From JBJELF01 sp051879015 (GTDB lineage Bacteria; Bacillota; Clostridia; Lachnospirales; Lachnospiraceae), in assembly GCA_051879015.1 (NCBI GenBank), contig JBJELF010000046.1, forward strand, positions 1-64,000: 64,000 nucleotides of DNA, written 5' to 3'. The position numbers and the translations under genes were made by a program. Positions 8,748-17,932 of this stretch are shown piece after piece (positions within the stretch are counted from its first letter, which is position 1; every line of letters begins with the position of its first letter). The notes below the pieces were generated by a model. It made no database searches, was not told the origin of the DNA, and was given only the letters and a program-made list of their open reading frames with translations.

Positions 8748-8827
8748 GCGGATATGGTGGAATTGGCAGACACGATGGTTTTAGGTGCCATTGGGCGACC
8801 GTGCAGGTTCGAGTCCTGTTATCCGCA
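8748..8827 (+). tRNA. tRNA-Leu (anticodon TAG)
   Basis: The acceptor stem GCGGATA pairs with TATCCGC and A is the discriminator base. The anticodon stem ATGGT/GCCAT closes the loop TTTAGGT, giving anticodon UAG, which reads CUN leucine codons. The T arm contains GGTTCGAGTCC. The variable arm is long, as in class II leucine tRNAs. CCA is not encoded. It has its own consensus promoter and terminator, so it is a single-gene unit. Confidence 0.95.
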
Positions 8828-8833
8828 GTATGG

Positions 8834-8880
8834 CGAGTATTCTTATAGCATTTGAAAGGCTATAAGAATACTCGTTTTTT
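8834..8880 (+). terminator. tRNA-Leu terminator
   Basis: A 16-bp perfect stem CGAGTATTCTTATAGC / GCTATAAGAATACTCG followed by six T residues. Confidence 0.92.
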
Positions 8881-8915
8881 ATTATCAAAATGGTGATATT
8901 TCCTTCCTTCTTTTA

Positions 8916-9677
8916 TTAATGGGTGGTGATCCAAGTGCTGTATCCATCCCGTCGCAGGCGTTGTTCCATTTTCACTGCGTTGTCTAAATATTGGAATGCG
9001 CCGACTTGGACGCGATACCAGCCGTCCTCGTAAATGAGAAAGGCAGGATAGCCTTCAGAAGTCAATTGATTGAGAAGTTGATTAGCGAGAGCGCGGTTTC
9101 GATAGGCGCCTACCTGTACGCGGTAAAGTGTGTCTTCATCATCAGATTCATTTTTTATGGTTTCCATGACACCGTTTGCTATGGCCTGAGCAATGGCCTC
9201 AAATTGCTCATCGAATATAGCATTGTCATTGGGATTATTGATAAAACCAACTTCCATCAGGAGAGCAGGCATTTGAGTGCGTCGCAGTACAACCAAACCG
9301 GGGCGTTCTGTGATGCCATTGTTTCTGAAGCCAAGCTGTTCCAGTTCACGATTGATGTTGGTTCCCATTTCAGCGGGAATTCCTTGATTTTCATAGACAA
9401 GGGCATCTACTCCAGTGCCAGAGCCTGGAGTTTCAGTGGAATTTCTATGAAGTGAAAGAAAAAAATCAGCACCAGACTGATTGGCAATCATGGCTTTTTG
9501 ATAGGGGGAGTCGTAGACATCGGTAGTTCGAGTGTAAGCAACAGAAATACCATTGTCCTCCAAAATTTCTCCGACAGCCAGGGCTAATGCCAGCACATCA
9601 TCTTTTTCTTGACGGCCTTCAAAAACGGCACCGGGGTCGCTGCCTCCATGTCCGGCATCAATAATTATTTCGGGCAT
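8916..9677 (-). CDS. N-acetylmuramoyl-L-alanine amidase with SPOR domain
   Basis: A 253-residue cell-wall hydrolase. Residues 1-180 form an Amidase_3 domain, which cleaves the bond between muramic acid and L-alanine. Zinc-site motifs are DAGHGGSDPGA, the acidic segment after it and FFLSLHRNS; the catalytic Glu lies in LLMEVGFINN. The C terminus holds a SPOR-type repeat region (YRVQVGAYRNR and YRVQVGAFQYL), which in known proteins binds denuded glycan at division or sporulation septa. No signal peptide is visible, so it may be released by the mother cell or at lysis. ATG 9677 is chosen because GGAG precedes it; the longer TTG at 9689 would overlap that site. Confidence 0.87.
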   Translation of the reverse strand: MPEIIIDAGHGGSDPGAVFEGRQEKDDVLALALAVGEILEDNGISVAYTRTTDVYDSPYQKAMIANQSGADFFLSLHRNSTETPGSGTGVDALVYENQGIPAEMGTNINRELEQLGFRNNGITERPGLVVLRRTQMPALLMEVGFINNPNDNAIFDEQFEAIAQAIANGVMETIKNESDDEDTLYRVQVGAYRNRALANQLLNQLTSEGYPAFLIYEDGWYRVQVGAFQYLDNAVKMEQRLRRDGYSTWITTH

Positions 9678-9870
9678 ATGATTCTCCAAAAAAGATAACT
9701 TTTTATTAAAATATGAAAGTTTTACAAAATAGTGAAAGGCCTTTTGGGAAGGTAGTCAGAAAATATAATGATTGATTTCTTTCTGGAATAGTATCTACAC
9801 TTTAAGCTTGCATGACATCTTTTTGGTAATTACTGCTTATAAAGAAAAAATAGAAAATATAAAAAAAATA

Positions 9871-9899
9871 TTGGCATTTATCTTGAGAAAGGATATAAT
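9871..9899 (+). promoter_or_regulatory. asnS promoter
   Basis: TTGGCA at 9871-9876 and TATAAT at 9894-9899 with a 17-bp spacer, 70 bp before the asnS start. Confidence 0.8.
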
Positions 9900-9968
9900 A
9901 AATCTGATTGCAAATGAGTGTCTATATCTGTTAAGAGGCAAGACATAAAGATTCAGGAGGAAAATAAA

Positions 9969-11360
9969 ATGGAACTAGTGTTGATAAAGGATTTATTTGC
10001 GAATGCATCAGCTTATTATGATCAGAATGTGCAGATTGGCGGTTGGCTGCGCAGCGTGCGTACTTCAAAGACTTTTGGCTTTTTGGTGGTTAGTGACGGT
10101 ACTTGTTTTCAGACGATTCAGGTTGTATATAGTGATGCACTGGCAAACTTTCAGGAGATTTCGAAGCTCAATGTAGGTGCGGCTGTGCTTGTGCGTGGTA
10201 CTTTAGTGGCTACTCCTCAGGCAAAGCAGCCTTTTGAGATTCAGGCGGAGGAAGTTTTTATTGAGGGTAATTCTGCACCAGATTATCCATTACAAAAGAA
10301 GCGTCACAGTTTTGAATATTTGAGAACTATTTCTCATTTAAGAGCGAGAACCAATACCTTTCAGGCTGTCTTTCGTGTGCGTTCTCTGATTGCCTTTGCA
10401 ATTCACAGTTTCTTTCAGGAAAGAGGGTTTGTGTATGTTCACACTCCGCTGATTACTGGCAGCGATTGTGAAGGTGCAGGAGAGATGTTTCAGGTAACTA
10501 CTATGGACTTGAACAATGTCCCTAAGAATCAGGACGGCACTATTGATTACAGTAAGGATTTCTTTGGCAAAGCTACTAATTTGACGGTCAGCGGACAGCT
10601 CAATGTAGAAACTTATGCTATGGCCTTTCGCAATGTATATACCTTTGGACCAACCTTCCGTGCAGAAAATTCTAACACCACCAGACATGCTGCAGAGTTT
10701 TGGATGATTGAGCCTGAGATTGCTTTTGCTGACTTGAATGATGATATGAAGTTAGCAGAGGATATGTTAAAATATGTAATTTCCTATGTATTGGAAAAAG
10801 CTCCAGAAGAAATGAACTTCTTTAATCAGTTTGTAGACAAGGGACTTTTAGAGAGGCTGCATCATGTGCTCAACTCTGAGTTTGGTCATGTGACTTATAC
10901 GGAGGCCATTGAGCTTCTGAAGGAGCACAATGATAAGTTTGATTACAAGGTATCATGGGGATGTGATTTGCAGACGGAACATGAGAGATATTTGACAGAA
11001 GAAATTTTCAAACGTCCAGTTTTTGTCACGGATTATCCAAAGGAAATTAAGGCATTTTACATGAAATTAAATGAGGATGGCAAGACAGTAGCTGCTATGG
11101 ATTGTCTGGTACCGGGCATTGGAGAAATTATTGGAGGAAGTCAGCGTGAGGACGACTATGACAAGTTGGTAGAACGTATGGATGAGCTTGGTCTGAAACA
11201 GGAAGATTATCAGTTTTATTTGGATTTGAGAAAATATGGTTCTGCTCGTCATGCTGGTTTTGGTTTGGGATTTGAACGCTGTGTTATGTATTTGACTGGT
11301 ATGGGAAATATCAGAGATGTTGTGCCATTCCCAAGAACCGTTAAAAACTGTGATTTATAA
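9969..11360 (+). CDS. asnS: Asparaginyl-tRNA synthetase
   Basis: A 463-residue class IIb aminoacyl-tRNA synthetase that charges tRNA-Asn. An OB-fold anticodon-binding domain spans about 1-120 (VQIGGWLRSVRTSKTFGFLV). The catalytic domain follows with motif 2 in FGPTFRAENSNTTRHAAEF and motif 3 in GFGLGFERCVMYLTGM. ATG 9969 is preceded by AGGAGG at 9955-9960; the upstream in-frame start at 9918 lacks a ribosome site. The next gene begins 29 nt after the stop, suggesting one transcript. Confidence 0.95.
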   Translation: MELVLIKDLFANASAYYDQNVQIGGWLRSVRTSKTFGFLVVSDGTCFQTIQVVYSDALANFQEISKLNVGAAVLVRGTLVATPQAKQPFEIQAEEVFIEGNSAPDYPLQKKRHSFEYLRTISHLRARTNTFQAVFRVRSLIAFAIHSFFQERGFVYVHTPLITGSDCEGAGEMFQVTTMDLNNVPKNQDGTIDYSKDFFGKATNLTVSGQLNVETYAMAFRNVYTFGPTFRAENSNTTRHAAEFWMIEPEIAFADLNDDMKLAEDMLKYVISYVLEKAPEEMNFFNQFVDKGLLERLHHVLNSEFGHVTYTEAIELLKEHNDKFDYKVSWGCDLQTEHERYLTEEIFKRPVFVTDYPKEIKAFYMKLNEDGKTVAAMDCLVPGIGEIIGGSQREDDYDKLVERMDELGLKQEDYQFYLDLRKYGSARHAGFGLGFERCVMYLTGMGNIRDVVPFPRTVKNCDL

Positions 11361-11389
11361 AAAAGAGCTGATGAAAAGGAAGTATGCCT

Positions 11390-13000
11390 ATGGTTATTAG
11401 ACAGTTAAAGCTAAGAAATTTTGGTTCGTTTAAGGAAAGAAGTATTTATCTGCGTTCCAAATTTGCAGTGATATCTAATCAGGATGAGCAAGAAAGTCAT
11501 ATTATTTTGGCATTCATCCGTTGTATGCTGTATGGTGTAAGTGCTGATGACCAGAGGTATCTGATAAAAGAGGCTGAAAATTGTTGTGGTGAAATGTTGG
11601 TGGAGATAGATGATGAAATTTATCAGTTGAAAAGAAATTTTCAGGATAATCAGATTGAAATTGTCCATATGCAGACCCGCAAGAAATTAGAAAATTTGGA
11701 AAGTATGCTGAAATATTTGCAGGCAAATTTACTTCGAGAAGAATTTCAGCAGTTATTTCCTCTGGCACAGTCTGATGAATATTCAGATATAGAAAATTGT
11801 ATAAAAATCGTGCAGTCTCATGTAAGGGACTGCACGATAGATGAGCAAATTGAGCAAGTAAGACAGGAAATTCAGGGCAAGCAGGCACATGTGATTCCTT
11901 TTGTCCAAAAAGATTACTATGCATGTAACAATAAATTGAATCAAGAAGTGGAAACATTGAGGTCATGTGCAAAGCATTTTAACGAAAAGAATGAAGAATT
12001 TATTAAGCAGAACAAGAGAAAACAAGAGATAGAAATGATGTGTCAGATGCAGCAATCTGATTTGTCAGATTCCTTGCAGCAGGCAGAAAATTCTATGAAG
12101 AAATATACAGCAAACTTAGAACTGATTAATAGAGACGGTATCATAGCGAAACCTGAGCAGAGTAGTGTGGTATACAGTGAAGGCGTGTTTTTAATAGGAT
12201 TAATCGGTGCGGTAGCCTGTTATATGATTCATGGCAGTACAATATTGTGGGCATTTACAATCATCATTTGTTTGATGGGTTTGATTGGAAGTCTATATTT
12301 AGCAAAAAGATATAATATAGCTGTAAAACATTGGAATACAAGCTTGGAATTAAGAGATAAAATAGCTGCAGAGTATGCATGCATTAAAGAGATTTCAAAG
12401 CAATTGAGTGAAGTGAAACAAAAGTATACGATAGAAAATCAATTGTTAGAAGAAAAATCTGCTGCCAAAAAGCAAGCAGAGAGTATTTATCAAAAGCAGA
12501 AAATGCTGGTCGATGAGTTAGAGCATGAATTGCAGGAAAAGAAGATTTGTTTAGATGAGCAGATTGAGTTGCAAGGACAAATTCAGCTGTTAAAGAGACG
12601 GGAAGTAGAACTTTGTGGAAAAAGAGATTATGAAGAAGAACAAAATAGTTCTATGTTGTTAAAAACAGCATCCTGGTACTTAAAATTTATTTCTCAGTCG
12701 AAATACCAAGCAATTAAGCTTGATGAAAGTGATAATTTTGTGTTGACTGCTCATGGGTTTGAGTGGAAATTAAGGGATTTGGATGAAGAAACTTTATATT
12801 TAGTAGTGTTCTGCGTGCAAATGGCGGTGGCAGATAAACTTTGGGTGAATAAATATGTTATAATATCCTTAGACCAGTTAGTTGATAAATTTGAAAATAG
12901 TTTTATAAAAAATATGATAGAAGTATTGAAAAAAAATCGAAGACAAGTTATTCTATTGAATGGACGCATGACTCTTTTAGAGTATTGGAAGATGTTTTGA
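11390..13000 (+). CDS. YhaN/SMC-like coiled-coil protein lacking Walker A
   Basis: A 536-residue protein with the layout of YhaN/AAA_27-type SMC relatives. There is an N-terminal head piece (MVIRQLKLRNFGSFKER), long coiled coils, a hydrophobic pair at about 265-310 that inserts it in the membrane, more coiled coil, and a C-terminal head piece. Where the family has a GENEAGKST Walker A, this protein has ISNQDEQESH (28-37). The C-terminal signature is LDEET and the Walker B position reads YVIISLDQLV. ATP binding therefore looks lost. ATG 11390 has AAGGAA 8 nt upstream; ATG 11384 is too close to it. The role is unknown, and no SbcD/YhaO partner is adjacent. Confidence 0.65.
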   Translation: MVIRQLKLRNFGSFKERSIYLRSKFAVISNQDEQESHIILAFIRCMLYGVSADDQRYLIKEAENCCGEMLVEIDDEIYQLKRNFQDNQIEIVHMQTRKKLENLESMLKYLQANLLREEFQQLFPLAQSDEYSDIENCIKIVQSHVRDCTIDEQIEQVRQEIQGKQAHVIPFVQKDYYACNNKLNQEVETLRSCAKHFNEKNEEFIKQNKRKQEIEMMCQMQQSDLSDSLQQAENSMKKYTANLELINRDGIIAKPEQSSVVYSEGVFLIGLIGAVACYMIHGSTILWAFTIIICLMGLIGSLYLAKRYNIAVKHWNTSLELRDKIAAEYACIKEISKQLSEVKQKYTIENQLLEEKSAAKKQAESIYQKQKMLVDELEHELQEKKICLDEQIELQGQIQLLKRREVELCGKRDYEEEQNSSMLLKTASWYLKFISQSKYQAIKLDESDNFVLTAHGFEWKLRDLDEETLYLVVFCVQMAVADKLWVNKYVIISLDQLVDKFENSFIKNMIEVLKKNRRQVILLNGRMTLLEYWKMF

Positions 13001-13033
13001 ATTTTATATTTATTTAAGAAAGGTTGTACAGGA

Positions 13034-14671
13034 ATGATTAGTGCAAATGGTATTACATTAAGACTTGGCAAAAAGGCATTGTTTGAAGATGTCAATATTA
13101 AATTTACCGAGGGCAATTGCTATGGCTTAATTGGAGCAAACGGAGCAGGAAAATCCACATTTTTGAGAATTCTTGCCGGTGTGTTGGAGCCAACCAATGG
13201 CAGTGTTGTGATTACACCAGGACAGAGATTGTCTGTGTTGGAGCAGGACCATTTTAAATACGACAACGAGGTGGTTTTGGACACAGTTATGATGGGAAAT
13301 GCCCGTCTGTTTGAAATTATGAGAGAGAAGGATGCCATCTATATGAAAGAAGATTTTACTGATGAAGATGGTATTCGTGCCAGTGAGTTGGAGGCAGAAT
13401 TTGCTACCATGAATGGTTGGGAGGCAGAATCGGATGCTGCTGCTCTGTTAAATGGTTTGGGTATCGATACCGATTTACATTACAAATTGGTGGGCGAATT
13501 AAATGGTTCAGAGAAGGTGAAAGTGCTGCTTGCGAGAGCATTGTTTGGCAATCCAGATATTTTGCTGATGGATGAGCCTACCAACCATTTGGATTTAGCT
13601 GCTATTAGTTGGTTGGAGGAATGGCTGATTAATTTTGAGAATACGGTTATCGTTGTGTCTCATGACCGTTATTTCTTAAACAAGGTGTGTACTCATATTG
13701 CAGATATTGATTATGGTAAGATTCAGCTGTACTCTGGTAATTATGATTTCTGGTATGAATCCAGTCAGTTGATGATTCGTCAAATGAAAGAGGCAAACCG
13801 CAAGAAGGAAGAGAAGATTAAAGAGTTGCAGGAATTCATTCAGCGTTTCTCCGCAAATGCCTCAAAGTCCAAGCAGGCGACAGCTAGAAAGAGAGCTTTG
13901 GAGAAGATTGAGCTGGATGATATTCGTCCATCTTCCCGAAAATATCCTTATATCGATTTCAGACCAGAGCGCGAGATTGGAAATGAAGTACTCAGTGTGA
14001 ATGGTATCAGCAAAACAATTGATGGCGTGAAAGTATTGGATAATGTGACCTTTACCTTAAGAAGAGAAGATAAAGTAGCATTTGTCGGCTCCAATGAGTT
14101 GGCAAAGACGGTATTCTTCAAGATTTTGATGGGCGAGATGGAACCGGATGAGGGCACATTCAAATGGGGTGTCACCACATCACAGGCTTATTTTGCAAAG
14201 GATAACAGTGCAGAGTTTGACAGTGATTTGAAGATTTACGACTGGCTGCAGCAGTATTCTCCAATTAAGGATATCACTTATGTGAGAGGTTTTTTGGGAC
14301 GTATGCTCTTTGCCGGTGAGGACGGTGAGAAGAAGGTGCGTGTGCTTTCTGGAGGTGAGAAGGTGCGCTGCCAGCTTTCTAAGATGATGATTTCTGGCGC
14401 AAACGTGTTAATTTTTGATGAGCCGACAAACCATTTGGATATGGAGTCTATCACTGCACTTAACAATGGTATGATTAAATATCCGGGTGTCATTTTATTT
14501 GCCTGCCGTGACCATCAGCTGACTCAGACTACTGCAAATCGTATCATTGAGTTTTTGCCAGGCGGTTATATTGATAAAATTAGTACTTATGACGAGTACA
14601 TGGCAAGTGATGAAATGGCTATGAAGCGTCAGGTTTATACCGCTTTTGTGGATGGTGAAGGAGACAATTAA
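13034..14671 (+). CDS. ABC-F family ATPase (ribosome-associated type)
   Basis: A 545-residue soluble protein with two ABC domains and no membrane segment, as in ABC-F translation factors such as EttA, Uup and YbiT. Domain 1 has Walker A GANGAGKST and Walker B ILLMDEPTNHLD. The inter-domain linker is rich in Lys/Arg (about 245-300), and domain 2 has the SGGEKVRCQL signature and LIFDEPTNHLD. The first signature is LNGSEKVKVLL and the second Walker A is GSNELAKT, both atypical but keeping the key Lys. Members act at the ribosomal E site. Whether this one protects from antibiotics or tunes translation cannot be told. Confidence 0.88.
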   Translation: MISANGITLRLGKKALFEDVNIKFTEGNCYGLIGANGAGKSTFLRILAGVLEPTNGSVVITPGQRLSVLEQDHFKYDNEVVLDTVMMGNARLFEIMREKDAIYMKEDFTDEDGIRASELEAEFATMNGWEAESDAAALLNGLGIDTDLHYKLVGELNGSEKVKVLLARALFGNPDILLMDEPTNHLDLAAISWLEEWLINFENTVIVVSHDRYFLNKVCTHIADIDYGKIQLYSGNYDFWYESSQLMIRQMKEANRKKEEKIKELQEFIQRFSANASKSKQATARKRALEKIELDDIRPSSRKYPYIDFRPEREIGNEVLSVNGISKTIDGVKVLDNVTFTLRREDKVAFVGSNELAKTVFFKILMGEMEPDEGTFKWGVTTSQAYFAKDNSAEFDSDLKIYDWLQQYSPIKDITYVRGFLGRMLFAGEDGEKKVRVLSGGEKVRCQLSKMMISGANVLIFDEPTNHLDMESITALNNGMIKYPGVILFACRDHQLTQTTANRIIEFLPGGYIDKISTYDEYMASDEMAMKRQVYTAFVDGEGDN

Positions 14672-14721
14672 AAATCAATAAAGGATATGAGCTGGCTGAG
14701 GGGTCAGCACAAAGGAGGAAT

Positions 14722-15423
14722 ATGACAGGTTTTTGTTTAAAGCTCATTGCGATTATTACGATGTTGATTGATCATGCGGGCTTTGTCGTTTTCGCCAATA
14801 ATATGACCATGCGCACAATCGGCCGAGTGGCCTTTCCTATTTTCTGCTTCCTTCTCGCAGAGGGTGCGGATAAGACTTCTAATTGGAAAAAATATGCGCT
14901 ACGTTTGCTGTTTTTTGCTGTTATCTCGGAGCCAGTAGCAGATTATGCTTTTTATGGTAACTATTTTTATTTGGGATATCAGAATGTATTTTGGACATTG
15001 CTGTTAGGACTATTGGCCATTGAATGTTATAAGAAATGTTGGGATAAGCTGCAAGTGATCAATACAAAGGAGCGTGTACTCTGTACAATTGGTTTTTTAG
15101 TTTGTTTTATTGCAGCAGAGTTTTTCTGTACGGATTATGGTGCTTTTGGAATTGCGATGATTATGGTGATTTATATCATAAAAACCAGATACCCGAAAGA
15201 TAAACATCAAAATTTAGTTATGAGTATTTCGATCGCGCTGCTGTGTATTGCTTACGGTGGAGTGGAGGCTTTTGCAGCGTTTGCGGCGGTGCCAATTTTC
15301 TTTTATAATGGTAAGCGTGGCTGGAATCATCCAGTAATGAAGTATGGTTTCTATGCTTTTTATCCGATTCATTTGGCTGTCTTGGCGTTAGTGAGAGAAA
15401 TCATCGGAATTATTGTTTTGTAA
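14722..15423 (+). CDS. TraX family membrane protein
   Basis: A 233-residue polytopic membrane protein with about seven hydrophobic segments and the family hallmark near the N terminus (LKLIAIITMLIDHAG, then RTIGRVAFPIFCFLLAEG). TraX of the F plasmid acetylates pilin; the many chromosomal relatives in Firmicutes are putative membrane acyltransferases of unknown substrate. The start has a strong AAAGGAGG site. It is separated from the next gene by the trpS T-box leader, and no conjugation genes are nearby. Confidence 0.85.
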   Translation: MTGFCLKLIAIITMLIDHAGFVVFANNMTMRTIGRVAFPIFCFLLAEGADKTSNWKKYALRLLFFAVISEPVADYAFYGNYFYLGYQNVFWTLLLGLLAIECYKKCWDKLQVINTKERVLCTIGFLVCFIAAEFFCTDYGAFGIAMIMVIYIIKTRYPKDKHQNLVMSISIALLCIAYGGVEAFAAFAAVPIFFYNGKRGWNHPVMKYGFYAFYPIHLAVLALVREIIGIIVL

Positions 15424-15510
15424 CTTTAAAGTTAAAAATTTGTGCCTTATAGTATACAAACAGTCAAAATCCTACAGCGCTTGCGTGAGTGGAATAATTA
15501 TAAAATTTTC

Positions 15511-15539
15511 TTGACAAGAATTAATTTCAGTGTTAGACT
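15511..15539 (+). promoter_or_regulatory. trpS promoter
   Basis: TTGACA at 15511-15516 and TAGACT at 15534-15539 with a 17-bp spacer, just upstream of the T-box leader. Confidence 0.82.
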
Positions 15540-15545
15540 AACTCA

Positions 15546-15801
15546 TGTGAAATTCAATGCGCAAAAGTAGTATGTTTGGTGAAACTTTTCAGAGAGCCTG
15601 AGATGGTGGGATTCAGGTAAGATATCTTAACAGAATGGATTTGCAAGAAGCAGGGTGAATGAAGTAGCCTGAGCCGTGTCCTCACGTTATAGAGGGATGA
15701 CATGATAGTGTCAGATGAGATTTCGCTTCGGCGGAATGAAGATGGGTGGTACCACGATTGATTCGTCCCTGATTTGCTAAAAAGCAAATCAGGGATTTTT
15801 T
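15546..15801 (+). promoter_or_regulatory. Tryptophan T-box riboswitch of trpS
   Basis: The leader carries the stem I start AGAGAG, a candidate specifier TGG at 15636-15638 in GAATGGA, and the T-box GGGTGGTACCACG at 15744-15756. The last element is the terminator CCCTGATTTGC/GCAAATCAGGG (15767-15794) with T run. In this class, uncharged tRNA-Trp pairs with specifier and T-box, favours the antiterminator and switches on the synthetase. Confidence 0.95.
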
Positions 15802-15826
15802 ATTAAGATTTGAGGAGGAAACAAAG

Positions 15827-16831
15827 ATGTTAAACGGAAAGAAATCATTATTTAGCGGTATGCAGGCAACAGGAACTATCACTTTGGGAAACTATTTGGG
15901 AGCATTGAGAAACTGGGTTAATTTGTCTGATGAGTATGAATGCTTTTATAGTGTAGTAGATATGCATTCTATTACCATTCGTCAGGATCCAGCGGAGCTT
16001 CGCAGGAGAGCAAGAAATCTGTTGACTCTCTATATTGCAGCAGGTTTGGATCCTGAGAAGAATTGTATTTACTATCAGTCTCATGTATCTGCGCATGCTG
16101 AGTTGTCCTGGATTTTGAATTGCTACACCTACATGGGTGAGTTGAGCCGTATGACTCAGTTCAAGGATAAGTCTGCAAAACATGCGGATAATATTAATGC
16201 AGGTTTGTTTGACTATCCGGTTTTAATGGCTGCTGATATTTTGTTGTATCAGACGGATGTAGTGCCGGTGGGTATTGATCAGATGCAGCATTTAGAGCTG
16301 ACTCGAGACATTGCTATGCGTTTCAATAATATCTATGGAGATGTATTTACTATTCCAGAAGCCTATATTGGAAAGGTGGGAGCTAAGGTTCAGAGTTTGC
16401 AGGATCCGTCTAAAAAGATGTCAAAGTCAGATGAAAATGCTAACGCAAGTATTTACCTGACAGATGATCCTGACACCATCATCCGCAAATTTAAGAGAGC
16501 GGTCACCGATTCAGTTGGTGAGATTAACTATAGTGATGACCAGCCAGGTATCAAGAACTTGATTAATATTTATTCTGCATGTACAGGTAAGGCACCAGAG
16601 GAAGTAGTTACAGAGTTTGCCGGCAAAGGCTATGGTGATTTCAAGTTGGCTGTGGGTGAGACGGTGGCAGATATTTTGAAGCCAATTCAGGACAAGCAAG
16701 CAGATTTGTTGAAAAATAAGGACTATGTGGACAGTATTATTAAGAATAATGCAGAGAAGGCAAATTATTATGCAAACAAGACTTTGAGAAAGGTACAGCG
16801 TAAGGTTGGATTTCCAGACCGTATTCGCTGA
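15827..16831 (+). CDS. trpS: Tryptophanyl-tRNA synthetase
   Basis: A 334-residue class I synthetase that charges tRNA-Trp. The HIGH-type motif appears as TGTITLGNYLG at 14-24, and the KMSKS loop is in DPSKKMSKSDEN. Length and the motif GIDQMQHLELTRD are typical of bacterial TrpRS. A strong site (GAGGAGG) precedes ATG 15827. Expression is controlled by the T-box leader upstream, and luxS follows about 50 nt later, possibly on the same transcript. Confidence 0.96.
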   Translation: MLNGKKSLFSGMQATGTITLGNYLGALRNWVNLSDEYECFYSVVDMHSITIRQDPAELRRRARNLLTLYIAAGLDPEKNCIYYQSHVSAHAELSWILNCYTYMGELSRMTQFKDKSAKHADNINAGLFDYPVLMAADILLYQTDVVPVGIDQMQHLELTRDIAMRFNNIYGDVFTIPEAYIGKVGAKVQSLQDPSKKMSKSDENANASIYLTDDPDTIIRKFKRAVTDSVGEINYSDDQPGIKNLINIYSACTGKAPEEVVTEFAGKGYGDFKLAVGETVADILKPIQDKQADLLKNKDYVDSIIKNNAEKANYYANKTLRKVQRKVGFPDRIR

Positions 16832-16881
16832 GAGTCATGAATGAGCTTTTCTTGGATATCCAAAAAAAGCATGGAGGAAAT

Positions 16882-17361
16882 ATGGAAAAAATAGCAAGTT
16901 TTACGGTGAATCATTTGACTTTATTGCCAGGAATTTATGTATCCAGAAAGGATTATGTGGGAAGGGAAGTAATTACCACTTTTGATATCCGAATGACGAG
17001 ACCAAATTTTGAGCCGGTGATGAATACCGCGGAGATGCATACCATTGAGCATTTGGGGGCAACATTTTTAAGAAATGATGCCGAGTGGAAGGATAGAGTT
17101 ATTTATTTTGGTCCTATGGGTTGCCGCACTGGCTTTTATGTGCTTTTGGCAGGGGATTATGAGTCGAAGGATATTGTAGATTTGATGAAGCGTATGTTTG
17201 CCTTTATTAGGGATTTTGAAGGTGATGTGCCGGGAGCGGCAGCAAGAGACTGTGGAAATTACTTGGATATGAATTTAAATATGGCAAAGTATTTAGCTGC
17301 AAAGTATGAGCGTGAAGTGTTAGAACATATTTCGCAGGAGCGTTTGGTTTATCAAGGATAA
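16882..17361 (+). CDS. luxS: S-ribosylhomocysteine lyase
   Basis: A 159-residue LuxS. It splits S-ribosylhomocysteine into homocysteine and the autoinducer-2 precursor DPD, serving the activated methyl cycle. The metal ligands HTIEH at 53-57 and the later Cys in AARDCGNY are present, as is the catalytic Cys in GPMGCRTGF. ATG 16882 has GGAGG at 16872-16876; a longer start at 16837 just after the trpS stop has no site and adds non-family sequence. A terminator closes the trpS-luxS unit. No pfs/mtnN gene is adjacent. Confidence 0.96.
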   Translation: MEKIASFTVNHLTLLPGIYVSRKDYVGREVITTFDIRMTRPNFEPVMNTAEMHTIEHLGATFLRNDAEWKDRVIYFGPMGCRTGFYVLLAGDYESKDIVDLMKRMFAFIRDFEGDVPGAAARDCGNYLDMNLNMAKYLAAKYEREVLEHISQERLVYQG

Positions 17362-17364
17362 GAA

Positions 17365-17414
17365 AAGAGCTTATTGACAGCATGTAAAATATACTGTCAG
17401 TAAGCTCTTTTTTT
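17365..17414 (+). terminator. Terminator between luxS and the convergent GNAT gene
   Basis: Stem AAGAGCTTATTGACAG / CTGTCAGTAAGCTCTT followed by T residues; it lies between convergent genes and could serve both. Confidence 0.85.
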
Positions 17415-17449
17415 CAGTACCCATAGGAGACAATTATTTCAAAATATGC

Positions 17450-17866
17450 TCATTGCAGGTACATAATCATTCCAGGACCCAATTCATCGGTGGGACGGGA
17501 GATGAAACCATGGGCTTCATAAAAAGGTTCGCGGCCTTTGGCGCACATTAAATCCAGCATCATTTCTGTGCCTTCTAAGCGCAGCCCTTCCACGTATTTG
17601 ATCAGATGTTTGAGTAATGCAGAGCCGATACCATGACCTTGTACTTCAGGAATCATAATCAAATCCTGAATGTAACAGACGACAGCGCCATCACCAACAA
17701 TGCGTCCCATGCCTACGAGCTGCCCGTTCCAGTAGGCTTTGACAGTCAGAAGGCTGGCAGCGAGGGCATGAGAGGCTTGTTCCGATGACAATTTTTTCCA
17801 ATGTACTTGACTGCGCAGAGAAAGATATTCTTCCACTGTCAGGGTATTTTCAACTAATTCCAACAT
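17450..17866 (-). CDS. GNAT-family N-acetyltransferase
   Basis: A 138-residue single-domain GNAT enzyme. The acetyl-CoA binding loop is VQGHGIGSALLKHL, the RxxGxG/A form expected of the family, and the preceding beta strand VVCYIQDLIMIPE fits motif A. The C-terminal FYEAHGFISRP is the typical end of the fold. The substrate, a small molecule or a protein amine, cannot be assigned. It is transcribed convergently with luxS and may share a minus-strand transcript with the FAH-family gene upstream, about 65 bp away. Confidence 0.85.
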   Translation of the reverse strand: MLELVENTLTVEEYLSLRSQVHWKKLSSEQASHALAASLLTVKAYWNGQLVGMGRIVGDGAVVCYIQDLIMIPEVQGHGIGSALLKHLIKYVEGLRLEGTEMMLDLMCAKGREPFYEAHGFISRPTDELGPGMIMYLQ

Positions 17867-17932
17867 AAGCTTTTATTCCTTAGGTAAAAATGTTTAGGTA
17901 CTAAGTCAACGAGATATCAAGATTATGTGGCA

